DNA from: Bacillota bacterium
GTDB taxonomy: Bacteria; Bacillota; Clostridia; Oscillospirales; Oscillospiraceae
Direction: 5' to 3'
Length of the DNA stretch: 64,000 nucleotides
NCBI GenBank assembly: GCA_023386265.1
Contig: JAEWKA010000002.1
Span: 62,001 to 126,000, forward strand
The stretch's first letter is position 1; each line of letters opens with the position of its first letter. The notes beneath the pieces are model-generated. The model did not search any database. It saw only the letters and a list, made by a program, of their open reading frames with translations, and was not told the DNA's origin. Made by a program: the position numbers and the translations under genes. Below, in pieces: positions 49,483 through 57,931 of this stretch.

Positions 49483-50283
49483 CTATTTCCCGAATATGTA
49501 TCCGTGCTTCGGCGGCATTGAGTTATAGACCCTGTCTATTTCCACTGTTGCCATGCCTCCTCTAAAGCCGGAAAACACGCCCTTTAGGAGTACGCTTTCA
49601 AACTTCAGGTTCGCGCCGAACACCGCAACCCGCGCTCCGGCAGGAATTGCGGAGAGCTCCGTCTTATACGGCGAAGACGAAAGAACGAGGGTGTTCTCAT
49701 CTGCCGCCTGAAGCTGTATGCAGGGAATTAGCGCCGGATAGCCGTCTGCGTCTATGAACGAAATGAAGGCAAGCGTGTCTATTTTTTGCATTAGCTCCTT
49801 TGCCCAGTGCTTCATTGCCTTTTGAGAAAGCCTGCGTTTATAGCATCCGCGGAGCAGTGACACGCGAAGGGAATTTGCAACGATGCCCGCCATATCCAGC
49901 TTTTGGCCCTTAGAGATACCTAAAAGGTCAAAGTAATAAACACTGTCGATGCCAAAATAGGTGTTATAGCGGTATAGGGGCTGGCGGTTATAAAGCTCAT
50001 AGTCCTCCCCGTTTGTCAGCGTGTGGGTATAGGTCATTTTTCCCGTCCAGAATTCCTTTTCCAGACTCATGATGAGAAAGCCGGCTTTCGGTTCGCGCAA
50101 TACATTTTCCTTGCTCTCACCGCAGATAAATTTTCCGAGCATCAGCTCTCTGTCGCTCTTCGCCATGAGGGTCGACAGCAGCGAGATGTGCGGGTCACCA
50201 TTTTCCTCTATTGTCGCGACGAGGCCGACCTTATATGAGGTCTCGAATTTTTTTATATCCTTCGGGTTTATCCTTAAGTTCAT
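49483..50283 (-). CDS. Pyridoxamine 5'-phosphate oxidase-like FMN split-barrel protein, duplicated
   Basis: A 266-residue protein with two flavin split-barrel-like halves: GLVATIEENGDPHISLLST at about residue 19 and TLAFISFIDADGYPALIPC at about residue 165. These are each followed by matching strand patterns. The fold binds FMN, F420 or haem in related proteins; the activity here is unknown. The start is ATG 50283, five bases after GGAGGAG, and it overlaps the activase stop (ATGA). The longest frame adds 42 Arg-rich residues that are shadow of the activase gene. As last gene of the glycyl radical enzyme operon it may act on the same substrate or protect the radical system. Confidence 0.75.
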   Translation of the reverse strand: MNLRINPKDIKKFETSYKVGLVATIEENGDPHISLLSTLMAKSDRELMLGKFICGESKENVLREPKAGFLIMSLEKEFWTGKMTYTHTLTNGEDYELYNRQPLYRYNTYFGIDSVYYFDLLGISKGQKLDMAGIVANSLRVSLLRGCYKRRLSQKAMKHWAKELMQKIDTLAFISFIDADGYPALIPCIQLQAADENTLVLSSSPYKTELSAIPAGARVAVFGANLKFESVLLKGVFSGFRGGMATVEIDRVYNSMPPKHGYIFGK

Positions 50284-51215
50284 GCGCGCTCCTCCTCCAT
50301 TCTTGTTCTGCCGGTGTAGCTCACGTTCTTCGCTCCGGCGTCTAGCGCGGCGGCGACAAGAGCCTCCATTCGCTCCCGCGCCATGAGTTCGCTGCTTTTG
50401 AAGTTCCAATCCTTGTATATTCGTTCGTATTTATCCCGACAGAGGTTGTTGAAGGCGCAAAGCTCCCAGCGATCCGCCTTGTCGCCGATTATTCTCGCGA
50501 TAGAGCGAATGTTCTCCTCGTCGTCCGTGGCACCCGGAATAATCGGTGTGCGTACCCACAGACCGAGGTCGGGCGCGCTTGTGCGCCGAAGCTCATTAAG
50601 GTATTCGAAGTTTTCGAGTATCCTGCCGTTTTTTACACCGGTCCATTCCTCGTGACGGGCGGAGTCCGCAAGCTTGAGGTCAAAGAGAAAAATGTCCGTA
50701 TACGGCAGTACCCTGTCAATGTCCTCCCTTTTGCAATAGCCGCTGGTGTCCACGGCTGTGGAGATGCCGGACTCTTTCAGTAGACGCAAAAGCTCCGCTG
50801 CCTCTTTAGATTGCATAAGTATTTCGCCGCCTGAGAGGGTGACACCCCCGTCCACCCCGAAATAGGCGCGGTCCTTCATCAGCTCCGCAAAGATTTCCGA
50901 GACAGGCACGTCCTTGCCCTTACACTCCAGGGCGCCGGTGGGACAAGCCGAAACGCACGAAAAACAGCGGACGCATTTATCATTGTCTATCCTTATGCCT
51001 TCCTGCTCCGCGACGATGCCGCCGCTTAAACAGGTATTCACACAGGTACGGCAGCCCATACAGCGGACGCCTATCCACTCCACAGAGAGCTCACGGGAAA
51101 TGCTCTCCGGATTGTGGCACCACGCACAGCGCAGGGGGCAGCCTTTAACGAACAGCGTGGTGCGCAGTCCCGGACCGTCCTCGGTGCTCATGCGCTGATA
51201 GTTAAGTATCCTCAT
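50280..51215 (-). CDS. Glycyl radical enzyme activating enzyme (radical SAM)
   Basis: A 311-residue radical SAM activase. The cluster motif CPLRCAWC gives the CX3CX2C set at C26, C30 and C33. A ferredoxin-like insert with two [4Fe-4S] motifs (CMGCRTCVNTC and CVRCFSCVSACPTG) follows, then the GGE-type SAM motif TLSGGEILMQ and DTSGYC. This insert is characteristic of activases for non-PFL glycyl radical enzymes. It installs the glycyl radical on the enzyme encoded 4 bases upstream. The start is ATG 51215 after AAGGGAG; the longer frame lies within the upstream gene. Confidence 0.93.
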   Translation of the reverse strand: MRILNYQRMSTEDGPGLRTTLFVKGCPLRCAWCHNPESISRELSVEWIGVRCMGCRTCVNTCLSGGIVAEQEGIRIDNDKCVRCFSCVSACPTGALECKGKDVPVSEIFAELMKDRAYFGVDGGVTLSGGEILMQSKEAAELLRLLKESGISTAVDTSGYCKREDIDRVLPYTDIFLFDLKLADSARHEEWTGVKNGRILENFEYLNELRRTSAPDLGLWVRTPIIPGATDDEENIRSIARIIGDKADRWELCAFNNLCRDKYERIYKDWNFKSSELMARERMEALVAAALDAGAKNVSYTGRTRMEEERA

Positions 51216-51219
51216 GAGC

Positions 51220-53712
51220 TTAAACTCCCTTGTGGCTCTCACGGGCGATAATTTCGTCCTGCAGCTCACGTCCTATGCTCGTGAAATATGCGTTATAACC
51301 CGTGACACGCACTAAGAGGTGCCGATAGTCCTGCGGGTTTTTCTGTGCGTCCTTAAGCATTTCGGGATCAAGGATATTTATCTGCAGCGCCGTGCCGCCG
51401 TTTTCGATGTAACCGCGAAGGAAGGATTTGAATTTTTCCTTGTGGTCTGCATCGGCAATCGTGGAGGTGTTGAAGGTGATCGTGTGGCTTGCACCGTTAG
51501 GCAGACAGTTCAGATACTCCAGATAATCGCCGTATTCGGACTTGCCGCCCAGCGCCTTGCCCACGGAATTCGAGTTTGCGGTAGGGCCGTTTATGTCCGC
51601 GCCGTTGGAGGGGCAGATGGCGTTGGATAAAAACTGCGACTCGCGTCTGCCGTTTGCAGAGGCCTTGAGGATATAACCCGCGCCCACCCAGTAGTTCCAC
51701 GAGAGCATACCGGGGCGGTAGCGCCGTGAAGTTGAAGCGGTTGTATAGTTCCAGACCTCGTCTGTCCAGAGAGCCATTACGCGGGCGGCAAAAGCATCTG
51801 CCTCCGAGTCGTCGCGCCCATATTTCGGCGCACGGTAAAGGGCCTTGTTCTGCAGTATCTCATAGCCCTCCCAGTTGCGGCGAAGAGCCTCAATAAGCTC
51901 GGGAAGCGTGCACTCCTTTTTGTCATAGACGAGATATTTGACCGCCAAAAGCGAATCCACCGTGGTTGCAAAGGTTACGCCCTCAAACGTTGTGAAGGAA
52001 AGCTCCGCACCGCCTGAGGTCACATCGCGTCCGGATTCCGCGCAGCCACGTACCAGAAGCGAGAGATAGGGTGTGGGCTGGAAGCTGGAGCGGATGACTT
52101 CTGTGAGCTCGTAGTTATCCACAAAGCGCTTAATGCAATATCTGAGCTGCGAAGCAAATGCGCCATAAAATTTATCAAAGCTGTCGAGCGTTTCCGGCAC
52201 GCCGGTTTTGGGACCGTCCTGGGTCTGCTTCGAGCATTTGCCTGTCATGTCGTCCTTGAACGGGATGAAGTCGCGTCCATTTCCGTATACAAGCTCCATT
52301 GCTTTCAAAAGATTGATATTGTTGTCAACAGTACCGGAGCGGTCGTTACCGACCATCGTATTTTCGAGACAGCCCACCGAGGCGTAGTCGAAGACATTAT
52401 CTTCGTTAATGAGCTTTTCGACTCCCGCCATCTTTGCCTCGCGGAGCATTCCCGCCATTGAGCGCTCATCGAAGTTCAGTAAGAAGGGCGCTCCCTGACT
52501 GCCGGAAACCATATCCACAACGCGGTCAAGCAGCTTATCCGGAGTGTTCCTGTGCAGGCGGACGTTGGGTTTGGGTTCCAAAATGGGGCTCATGTCGTCG
52601 ATTACGTCCAGCAGCAGGTAGGTGAGGTCGTTTGTCATATCCCTTCCGTCCCTGCCCATGCCGGAGATGTTGAAGAGCTGACCGAAGCCCGCGGTGATAC
52701 CCTGATTGCCGCCCACCCTTATTTGGGCGTCATAGGCGGTGTTGCAGTGAAACCAGAAGCAGCCGAGTATTTCCTTAATGAAGGATTCTGACATACCGTC
52801 ATCGATGGACTTTTTGTAATACGGATACATGTACTGGTCGAGTCTGCCGAAGGAGACGCCGGGACCTGGGTAGTTTTCGTCGGCCATGACCAGCATGTGT
52901 GTAAGCCAAAGTGACTGTATGGCCTCATAGAAATCCCGCGCGCCGTGCCAGGGAACCCTGTCCATATTCTCCGCCATGCGCAGAAGCTCTCCTCGCCGTT
53001 TTTCGTCCGATTCCTTTTCCGCCTGCTCTCGGCAGAGCTTGGCGTATTTTGAAGCGAGCTCCCTTGGAGTTTGGCAGGCGGTCATCATGGCGCGGAGCTG
53101 GGCTCCCTTCTTGCCTTTTTTGTCTGCCTCCGTCATGGCGTCGTACAGCGCCTTGATATCCTCATATTTCTTCTCGAAGCCGTATTTAACTATGTATTCG
53201 TAGTCGGGAATGAGATGACCGCTGGTGGAACCGCTGTTTCCGTAGCCCCTTTTATAGAGCAGGAACGCGGATTCCCGCGCTTTCGCCGTTAGTCTGTCGC
53301 GCGTTTTTTGCTCGGCTTTCGTAAGGCACATGGACGTGAGCATATTGAAGCGGGCACCGCAAAGCAGATCGCCCGGCAGGAGCTCCGCCGGCATATGCTC
53401 CGTTATCGCCCGGCGGTTAAATTCCGCCACGCGCTCGGGGATACTCATCTCAAAAAAGCCTTCCGGCAGCGGTATGACCTCCGCTGCTTGGTTGACGCTA
53501 CGGAGGAACGTGTCGAAAAAGCTGTATGTCTCTGGCACTATGAAATAGGTCAGCTCGTTAAATTGCAGATCCCAGTCCGTGCCGGTGGAATAGCAGCAAT
53601 ACTCGTTATTCCAATCTCTCTTTACGCCCTCGAAAAAGTAGTCACGCAGAAATTTCACCCGTTCCGGGAGCTGCCCCGGCTTCTTGAGTGCGCTTAAGTA
53701 GTTAGTCTCCAT
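51220..53712 (-). CDS. Glycyl radical enzyme of unassigned substrate (PFL2/diol-dehydratase-type)
   Basis: An 830-residue glycyl radical enzyme. The radical glycine is G805 in VRVTGYNAYFTSIGRELQ, the thiyl Cys is C448 and the neighbouring acid is E450 (SVGCLENTM). A second Glu (E577, TTFEGVTFATT) aligns with the catalytic Glu of arylacetate decarboxylases. GHLIPDYEYI near residue 165 is of the kind seen in glycerol/propanediol dehydratase, choline lyase and hydroxyproline dehydratase relatives. CxE excludes pyruvate formate-lyase (CC). The active-site flanks match no subclass I can name. The start is ATG 53712, overlapping the regulator gene end by 11 bases. Confidence 0.85.
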   Translation of the reverse strand: METNYLSALKKPGQLPERVKFLRDYFFEGVKRDWNNEYCCYSTGTDWDLQFNELTYFIVPETYSFFDTFLRSVNQAAEVIPLPEGFFEMSIPERVAEFNRRAITEHMPAELLPGDLLCGARFNMLTSMCLTKAEQKTRDRLTAKARESAFLLYKRGYGNSGSTSGHLIPDYEYIVKYGFEKKYEDIKALYDAMTEADKKGKKGAQLRAMMTACQTPRELASKYAKLCREQAEKESDEKRRGELLRMAENMDRVPWHGARDFYEAIQSLWLTHMLVMADENYPGPGVSFGRLDQYMYPYYKKSIDDGMSESFIKEILGCFWFHCNTAYDAQIRVGGNQGITAGFGQLFNISGMGRDGRDMTNDLTYLLLDVIDDMSPILEPKPNVRLHRNTPDKLLDRVVDMVSGSQGAPFLLNFDERSMAGMLREAKMAGVEKLINEDNVFDYASVGCLENTMVGNDRSGTVDNNINLLKAMELVYGNGRDFIPFKDDMTGKCSKQTQDGPKTGVPETLDSFDKFYGAFASQLRYCIKRFVDNYELTEVIRSSFQPTPYLSLLVRGCAESGRDVTSGGAELSFTTFEGVTFATTVDSLLAVKYLVYDKKECTLPELIEALRRNWEGYEILQNKALYRAPKYGRDDSEADAFAARVMALWTDEVWNYTTASTSRRYRPGMLSWNYWVGAGYILKASANGRRESQFLSNAICPSNGADINGPTANSNSVGKALGGKSEYGDYLEYLNCLPNGASHTITFNTSTIADADHKEKFKSFLRGYIENGGTALQINILDPEMLKDAQKNPQDYRHLLVRVTGYNAYFTSIGRELQDEIIARESHKGV

Positions 53713-54409
53713 TTTTGTCCACACTCCTAATCCAATCTCTCGAATTTCTTCCGTGCTGTAAAAGCTCCTTCATGGCTGTTTTCGCTTCCTCGCTGTCTCC
53801 GCGTCCAATGGCGCTAATCAGCTCACCGTGTTTTTCCTTAATAAAGGCTATCACCGCAGGGTCGCGGTAAAATTTTTCTATAAGATGCGCGATAGAGGGC
53901 TCGAAGGACTTGAGTATCAGCGGATAAACGGCATTTCCGGAGGCCGACGCCACAGCTCGGTGGAGCCTCATGTCGTATTCCGCAAGCTTCTCCGCGCCAC
54001 CTTCATAGTCCTCCTTTTCCACCATAGAGCGAAGCAGACTCATGTTTTCCTCCGTGCGGTTAATCGCCGCAAGAAATGCCGAATCCGTCATTATTAGGTA
54101 GCGGCAGTCAAACATGGAGGCGAGCGTGCGCTCATCCATAAGGTCGTTTGCCAGCAGCCCGTTCAGAATTGCCAGCGAACCTTCTTTTTTCCAATCCGCA
54201 ACTACCGTGTTTTTCCGTGCGGACGAAGAAAGATAGCCCAGACTCTCCAGTTCGGATATGCCCACATTAACAACTGAGCGGCTGACGCCGAACTCCTGCG
54301 TCAGATTCCTTAGCGACGGCACCATGGAACCGATAGGCCACTGCCCGGTCAGTATACGCTTTTCCAGCGTGCTTACGAATTTTTCGGTTAGGCTGGGGCT
54401 TCGCTCCAA
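53702..54409 (-). CDS. GntR-family (FCD) regulator of the glycyl radical enzyme operon
   Basis: A 235-residue regulator. It has an N-terminal winged helix (ILTGQWPIGSMVPSLRNLTQ, then EFGVSRSVVNVGISELESLG) and a helical FCD effector domain from about residue 85 (DCRYLIMTDSAFLAA, EYDMRLHRAVASASGN). FCD domains usually bind small organic acids with a metal. It is the first gene of the operon with its 3' end overlapping the enzyme start, and it lies just downstream of a double TGGTA-type operator. This strongly suggests autoregulation plus control of the operon. It uses TTG 54409, 8 bases or so after AGGAGG. Confidence 0.9.
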   Translation of the reverse strand: MERSPSLTEKFVSTLEKRILTGQWPIGSMVPSLRNLTQEFGVSRSVVNVGISELESLGYLSSSARKNTVVADWKKEGSLAILNGLLANDLMDERTLASMFDCRYLIMTDSAFLAAINRTEENMSLLRSMVEKEDYEGGAEKLAEYDMRLHRAVASASGNAVYPLILKSFEPSIAHLIEKFYRDPAVIAFIKEKHGELISAIGRGDSEEAKTAMKELLQHGRNSRDWIRSVDKNGD

Positions 54410-54430
54410 ACTATTCGCCTCCTATTACGA

Positions 54431-54470
54431 TAATATGCTGGTAATACCAGTTGGTATTACCAGCATATTA
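54431..54470. promoter_or_regulatory. Double GntR/FCD operator in an 18-bp inverted repeat
   Basis: Perfect arms TAATATGCTGGTAATACC (54431-54448) and GGTATTACCAGCATATTA (54453-54470) surround AGTT. Within it are two 11-bp dyads, TGGTAATACCA (54439-54449) and TGGTATTACCA (54452-54462), each fitting the FadR-type consensus TNGTNNNACNA, with centres 13 bases apart. It lies 8 bases upstream of the regulator's ribosome site. Confidence 0.82.
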
Positions 54471-54550
54471 TATAACTCAAATAATTGCAATATAATTCAA
54501 TAATTTTTTAAAAATTCAAAATAATATCAATGGTCCAGCCCATTTCTCTC

Positions 54551-56467
54551 CTAAACGCCAAGCCCTAGGCCGGTTCTTTTAGCCATGATATGAGCTTCAA
54601 TATCATTTGCGGCTTTTACGGGGTCATCTCCTAAAGCGACCTTACCGCCAGTGAGCTTTTCAACATCCTGTGTCAAAAGCTTCACCAGATTTGGCGCTCC
54701 CGTAATGAAGGGGGTAGGAGACAGATGCGTGTAAGCACCGTAGGCCACCGCAAAGATGCCGTCAATCGTCGCTTTCTGCTCCATCCATTCAGGTGCCGTT
54801 ACAGCAATTGGTAATTGAGGGATATCAACATCAAGAAAATCAGCAAGGGCAGTTACAAGCATTGAAATTCTTCCGGTATCTGTGCATGTGCCAAAGCTCA
54901 GTACCGGAGGAATGTTAAACAGACCGCATATTTCTTTCAGACCGGCTCCCGCCATTTCTTTCGCTTCATAGGAGCATAGACCCGCTACCTCGAGCGCGTG
55001 GTTACCGCAGCCGCAGCTGACAACAAGTATATCTTTTTTAATCAGTTCCTTTGTCAGAGTAACAGTATTCCAGTCCTGAGGTCCATTACGCAAGGTGGAG
55101 CAGCTGGCGAGCGCAACCACACCTTTTATCTTTCCTGTCTTTAGGACATCGACGAGCGGATCGAGCTTATTTCCAAGTACACCGAGCACGGCTTCGGTTG
55201 AAAAGCCTGCAATTGCTTTTTGCGTTTTTTCGGGTACCTTTGAAGTAACCTTAGCGCGTCTTTTTTTGAAATTTGAAATGGCAAAATCAATCAGCTTATC
55301 CGCCATATTATCCACATCCTGCGGATTATACGGAAGCTTGTGCTCTGTACCGGGCACGCCGATTATGGTACTGACACTGACCAGCGTGACCTGATATTTT
55401 TCTGCATATTCATTGATTGCAGGCGGAGAGCAGTTTTCATCCATCGCCAAGACATCGACGGTTCCTGTTGCGAGCAAGGGCTCGATTGTAATCCAGTCGC
55501 CCATAAGCCCGACAAAAACATTGTCAACGGGGAAGCGCTGTAATAATTCCTGTCCTGTTTCGATGGAACCGACAATACGGAGCCCCTTGGCTCCGGCGGC
55601 TTTTGCTTTCTGCTGGACTTCTTCGGTTTTTGCCTTCTGTAAGGCTGCAACGCCGACCCAAGGCTGATGTCCGTTAAAAACGATATTTACAAAGCTCTCA
55701 TCCATAATTCCAAGATCGGTATCGACCTCGTGCGGCGAGGGAGTGCCAAACAATATATCCTGCACCATTTCAAGCCCGATTTGCGCCGTATATATTGTCG
55801 ATAAGCCAAGGCGCATGGCTTTAATCGCGAGAGAAACGTAATCGCCGTCAACATTTGTGAGACAGCTCGCCACGCAGTTTTGTTCTTCGTGAATGACGCC
55901 TGAGGGATAAATATTTAGATTTTTCCAGACTTCTTTTCGTTTTTTTGGCGCGAAGGCATCTACCATTACACTCGGCTGACAGGGTCCCTTGGACATCTCC
56001 GATTCTAGAAAATCAGCCAGATCAACCGCTAAATCGGTATATGCTTTGTTGACATCCAGACCGACCATCTGGCACAGCCATTTTAACTTGTTGGTATCCT
56101 TAATTGTAAAGCTGTTTTTTCCCTGAGCGGCCGCTTTCAATGTCCTGTAGGCTTCATAGGCATGATGGCTGTAAGTGCCGGCGCCCATAATGTTGTGCAA
56201 TAAAAAAGTTCTCATTGCCATAGCGTCGGCATCGATACCGCACACGCCCTTGGTTTGTCCGCCTTTTTCGCTGATACGGCACGGACCATGTGAGCACAAT
56301 TGACAGCTGAGCCCCTCAAGACAGAATTTACATCTGATTTTTTCCTGTAATTCATACCTATCAAAGACGTTGGATAAACCATCTTCTCGTATTCTGACAA
56401 GCATTTCTTCGACGGAGTCGTGATAGCTTACGCGACCTTCAATTTTTTCATAAATATCCTCGTTCAA
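54551..56467 (-). CDS. cooS: Anaerobic Ni-Fe carbon monoxide dehydrogenase CooS, atypical clusters
   Basis: A 638-residue monofunctional CODH subunit. B-cluster cysteines C55, C58, C63 and C76 are present (SCQLCSHGPC, GVCGID). Of the C-cluster ligands, H267 (NGHQPW), C346 (DENCSPP), C456 (LASCST), C485 (VVSCGC) and C528 (GTCTD) are present, with catalytic Lys K565 (PEWMEQKA). The GICCTGNE block, which supplies the remaining Cys, reads GSIETGQE. The D-cluster pattern is C46-x2-C49 with Ser54 at the usual second site. It has a TTG start 7 bases after AGGAGG. No CooF, CooC or acetyl-CoA synthase genes adjoin it, so its redox partner and even CO activity are uncertain. Confidence 0.85.
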   Translation of the reverse strand: MNEDIYEKIEGRVSYHDSVEEMLVRIREDGLSNVFDRYELQEKIRCKFCLEGLSCQLCSHGPCRISEKGGQTKGVCGIDADAMAMRTFLLHNIMGAGTYSHHAYEAYRTLKAAAQGKNSFTIKDTNKLKWLCQMVGLDVNKAYTDLAVDLADFLESEMSKGPCQPSVMVDAFAPKKRKEVWKNLNIYPSGVIHEEQNCVASCLTNVDGDYVSLAIKAMRLGLSTIYTAQIGLEMVQDILFGTPSPHEVDTDLGIMDESFVNIVFNGHQPWVGVAALQKAKTEEVQQKAKAAGAKGLRIVGSIETGQELLQRFPVDNVFVGLMGDWITIEPLLATGTVDVLAMDENCSPPAINEYAEKYQVTLVSVSTIIGVPGTEHKLPYNPQDVDNMADKLIDFAISNFKKRRAKVTSKVPEKTQKAIAGFSTEAVLGVLGNKLDPLVDVLKTGKIKGVVALASCSTLRNGPQDWNTVTLTKELIKKDILVVSCGCGNHALEVAGLCSYEAKEMAGAGLKEICGLFNIPPVLSFGTCTDTGRISMLVTALADFLDVDIPQLPIAVTAPEWMEQKATIDGIFAVAYGAYTHLSPTPFITGAPNLVKLLTQDVEKLTGGKVALGDDPVKAANDIEAHIMAKRTGLGLGV

Positions 56468-56642
56468 AAAGCATCCTCCTAAAATGTGTTAGAAATACTT
56501 TTCCCCCACAAATTAGGATTATGTATATGTGATTTTAGGAGAGCATGCTGTTTTTAGGGTATGGATATTCCGGCGAAGCTAGGGTATATTGGATTTAACT
56601 ATATTCACAAGCAGAATAGAAATTAATTAAAGAGGGATTTTA

Positions 56643-56984
56643 ATGTCAGAACAATATTTAAAAAACATCGATTTTGAAACAGCTTTGAATTTGGCTGACT
56701 TGGTGGCATATCATAATGGTCAGGTCGTGAGCCGCACCCTTGTCCAAAATAAGGCGGTTGGAATTACGCTCTTCTCCTTTGATAAAGGGGAGCAAATCAG
56801 CTCTCACGCGTCGACGGGTGATGCCATGCTCATGGTATTAACAGGCAAGGCGCGAATAACGATTGCCGAAAGGGAACACCTTGTTAATGCGGGAGAAACC
56901 ATTGTCATGCCCAATAATGTGCCTCATGCTGTGTATGCCGAGGAACAATTTAAAATGCTGCTTACAGTTGTGTTTCCGTTTTAA
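56643..56984 (+). CDS. Cupin-domain protein
   Basis: A 113-residue single-domain cupin. It has a first motif around ISSHASTGDAMLMVLTGKARITI (residues about 56-78; His present) and a second around GETIVMPNNVPHAVYA (His present). Such small cupins bind a metal and sense or modify small molecules. Three adjacent genes do not reveal its role. It is divergent from the cooS gene, sharing its 175-base promoter gap, which makes co-regulation possible. AAAGAGGGATTTTA precedes the ATG. Confidence 0.82.
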   Translation: MSEQYLKNIDFETALNLADLVAYHNGQVVSRTLVQNKAVGITLFSFDKGEQISSHASTGDAMLMVLTGKARITIAEREHLVNAGETIVMPNNVPHAVYAEEQFKMLLTVVFPF

Positions 56985-57037
56985 ATCGAGCAAGGCAAAT
57001 CAGAATAAACATGTAGACCGGTATATCCTAAACATGA

Positions 57038-57085
57038 ATAAAGCGCTAAAACGACGATTGTTGTCGTTTCAGCGCTTTATTTTTA
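57038..57085. terminator. Terminator between the cupin and ABC-2 exporter genes
   Basis: ATAAAGCGCTAAAACGAC (57038-57055) pairs with GTCGTTTCAGCGCTTTAT (57063-57080) with one wobble, followed by TTTTTAT on the plus strand; the genes are convergent. Confidence 0.88.
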
Positions 57086-57103
57086 TACTCGTCGGAAAGT
57101 ACT

Positions 57104-57898
57104 TTAAATATACAGGTCCCTTTTCGGATAAAAGATATAGGTTGAAGCCGCAAAAGCCGCAACGAGCAAAAGGGAAAGTATAACGATTACAATATTAAGA
57201 CCTTTTCCGCTCACGAGATTTACATAGCTGAAATACTTAAATGGTGAAAGTATGTTGAGGGCGTTCATTTTGTCGGTCAGGTCGGTAATTTTTGAGATAA
57301 TAAAAGCAATCAGCAGCATCCCCATTGTAAATGAACCCGAAGACTTGGGGTTTTTCATGAAAGCCGCTACCGCCGCGCCAAGTGACAGAAATACAAGCTG
57401 AACGATGAACATGCTTAACATAAACATAATTACTTCAGAAGTGATGTCGGGTCCCGTGTTGTATTTCGTTACCATTGTGACCGAAGCAATGAGCGTGACA
57501 ATATTCACGACAGCAACATTAAATAAAGCCGCAAGTAGCTTAGAAGTAATAACCGTTTTTCTTGAAACAGGCTTTATCATCAAAAATTCTGTTGTCTTGT
57601 CGCGCTCCTCCTTGGCGATTATGCCAGCACCTAGCAAAGCGGCGTGAATAGCTACCGCCAGCTCAATATAAAGAAACAGCATTGCGAAATAGCCGGCCAT
57701 AGTCGTTACATCAAAGGAACCCATACCCAGCAGGGCTTTGACTGAAAACGGCATATCATTAAAAACTGCTGCGGATTGTCCGCCTGAAGAATAAGCCGTA
57801 TACTTAGCCATACCGCTCAGAACCAGCAGAAACATACAAACACTCCATATTATAAGGGACTTCCGGTTTGCTCTCAGTTCCCGTAAAAATATATTCAC
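57104..57898 (-). CDS. ABC-2 type exporter permease B
   Basis: A 264-residue membrane protein with six hydrophobic segments, homologous to its neighbour at 57932: both have an N-terminal helix, then a cytoplasmic KEERDKTTEFLMIKPVSR loop that is the mark of ABC-2 permeases of this type. It starts at GTG 57898 after GGAGGTT. The last of four genes controlled by the TetR regulator, it would form a heterodimeric channel with the other permease. The substrate could be a peptide, lipid or drug; nothing decides. Confidence 0.87.
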   Translation of the reverse strand: MNIFLRELRANRKSLIIWSVCMFLLVLSGMAKYTAYSSGGQSAAVFNDMPFSVKALLGMGSFDVTTMAGYFAMLFLYIELAVAIHAALLGAGIIAKEERDKTTEFLMIKPVSRKTVITSKLLAALFNVAVVNIVTLIASVTMVTKYNTGPDITSEVIMFMLSMFIVQLVFLSLGAAVAAFMKNPKSSGSFTMGMLLIAFIISKITDLTDKMNALNILSPFKYFSYVNLVSGKGLNIVIVILSLLLVAAFAASTYIFYPKRDLYI

Positions 57899-57931
57899 AA
57901 TCGAACCTCCTTAAAAACATCTCAAAGTTTT

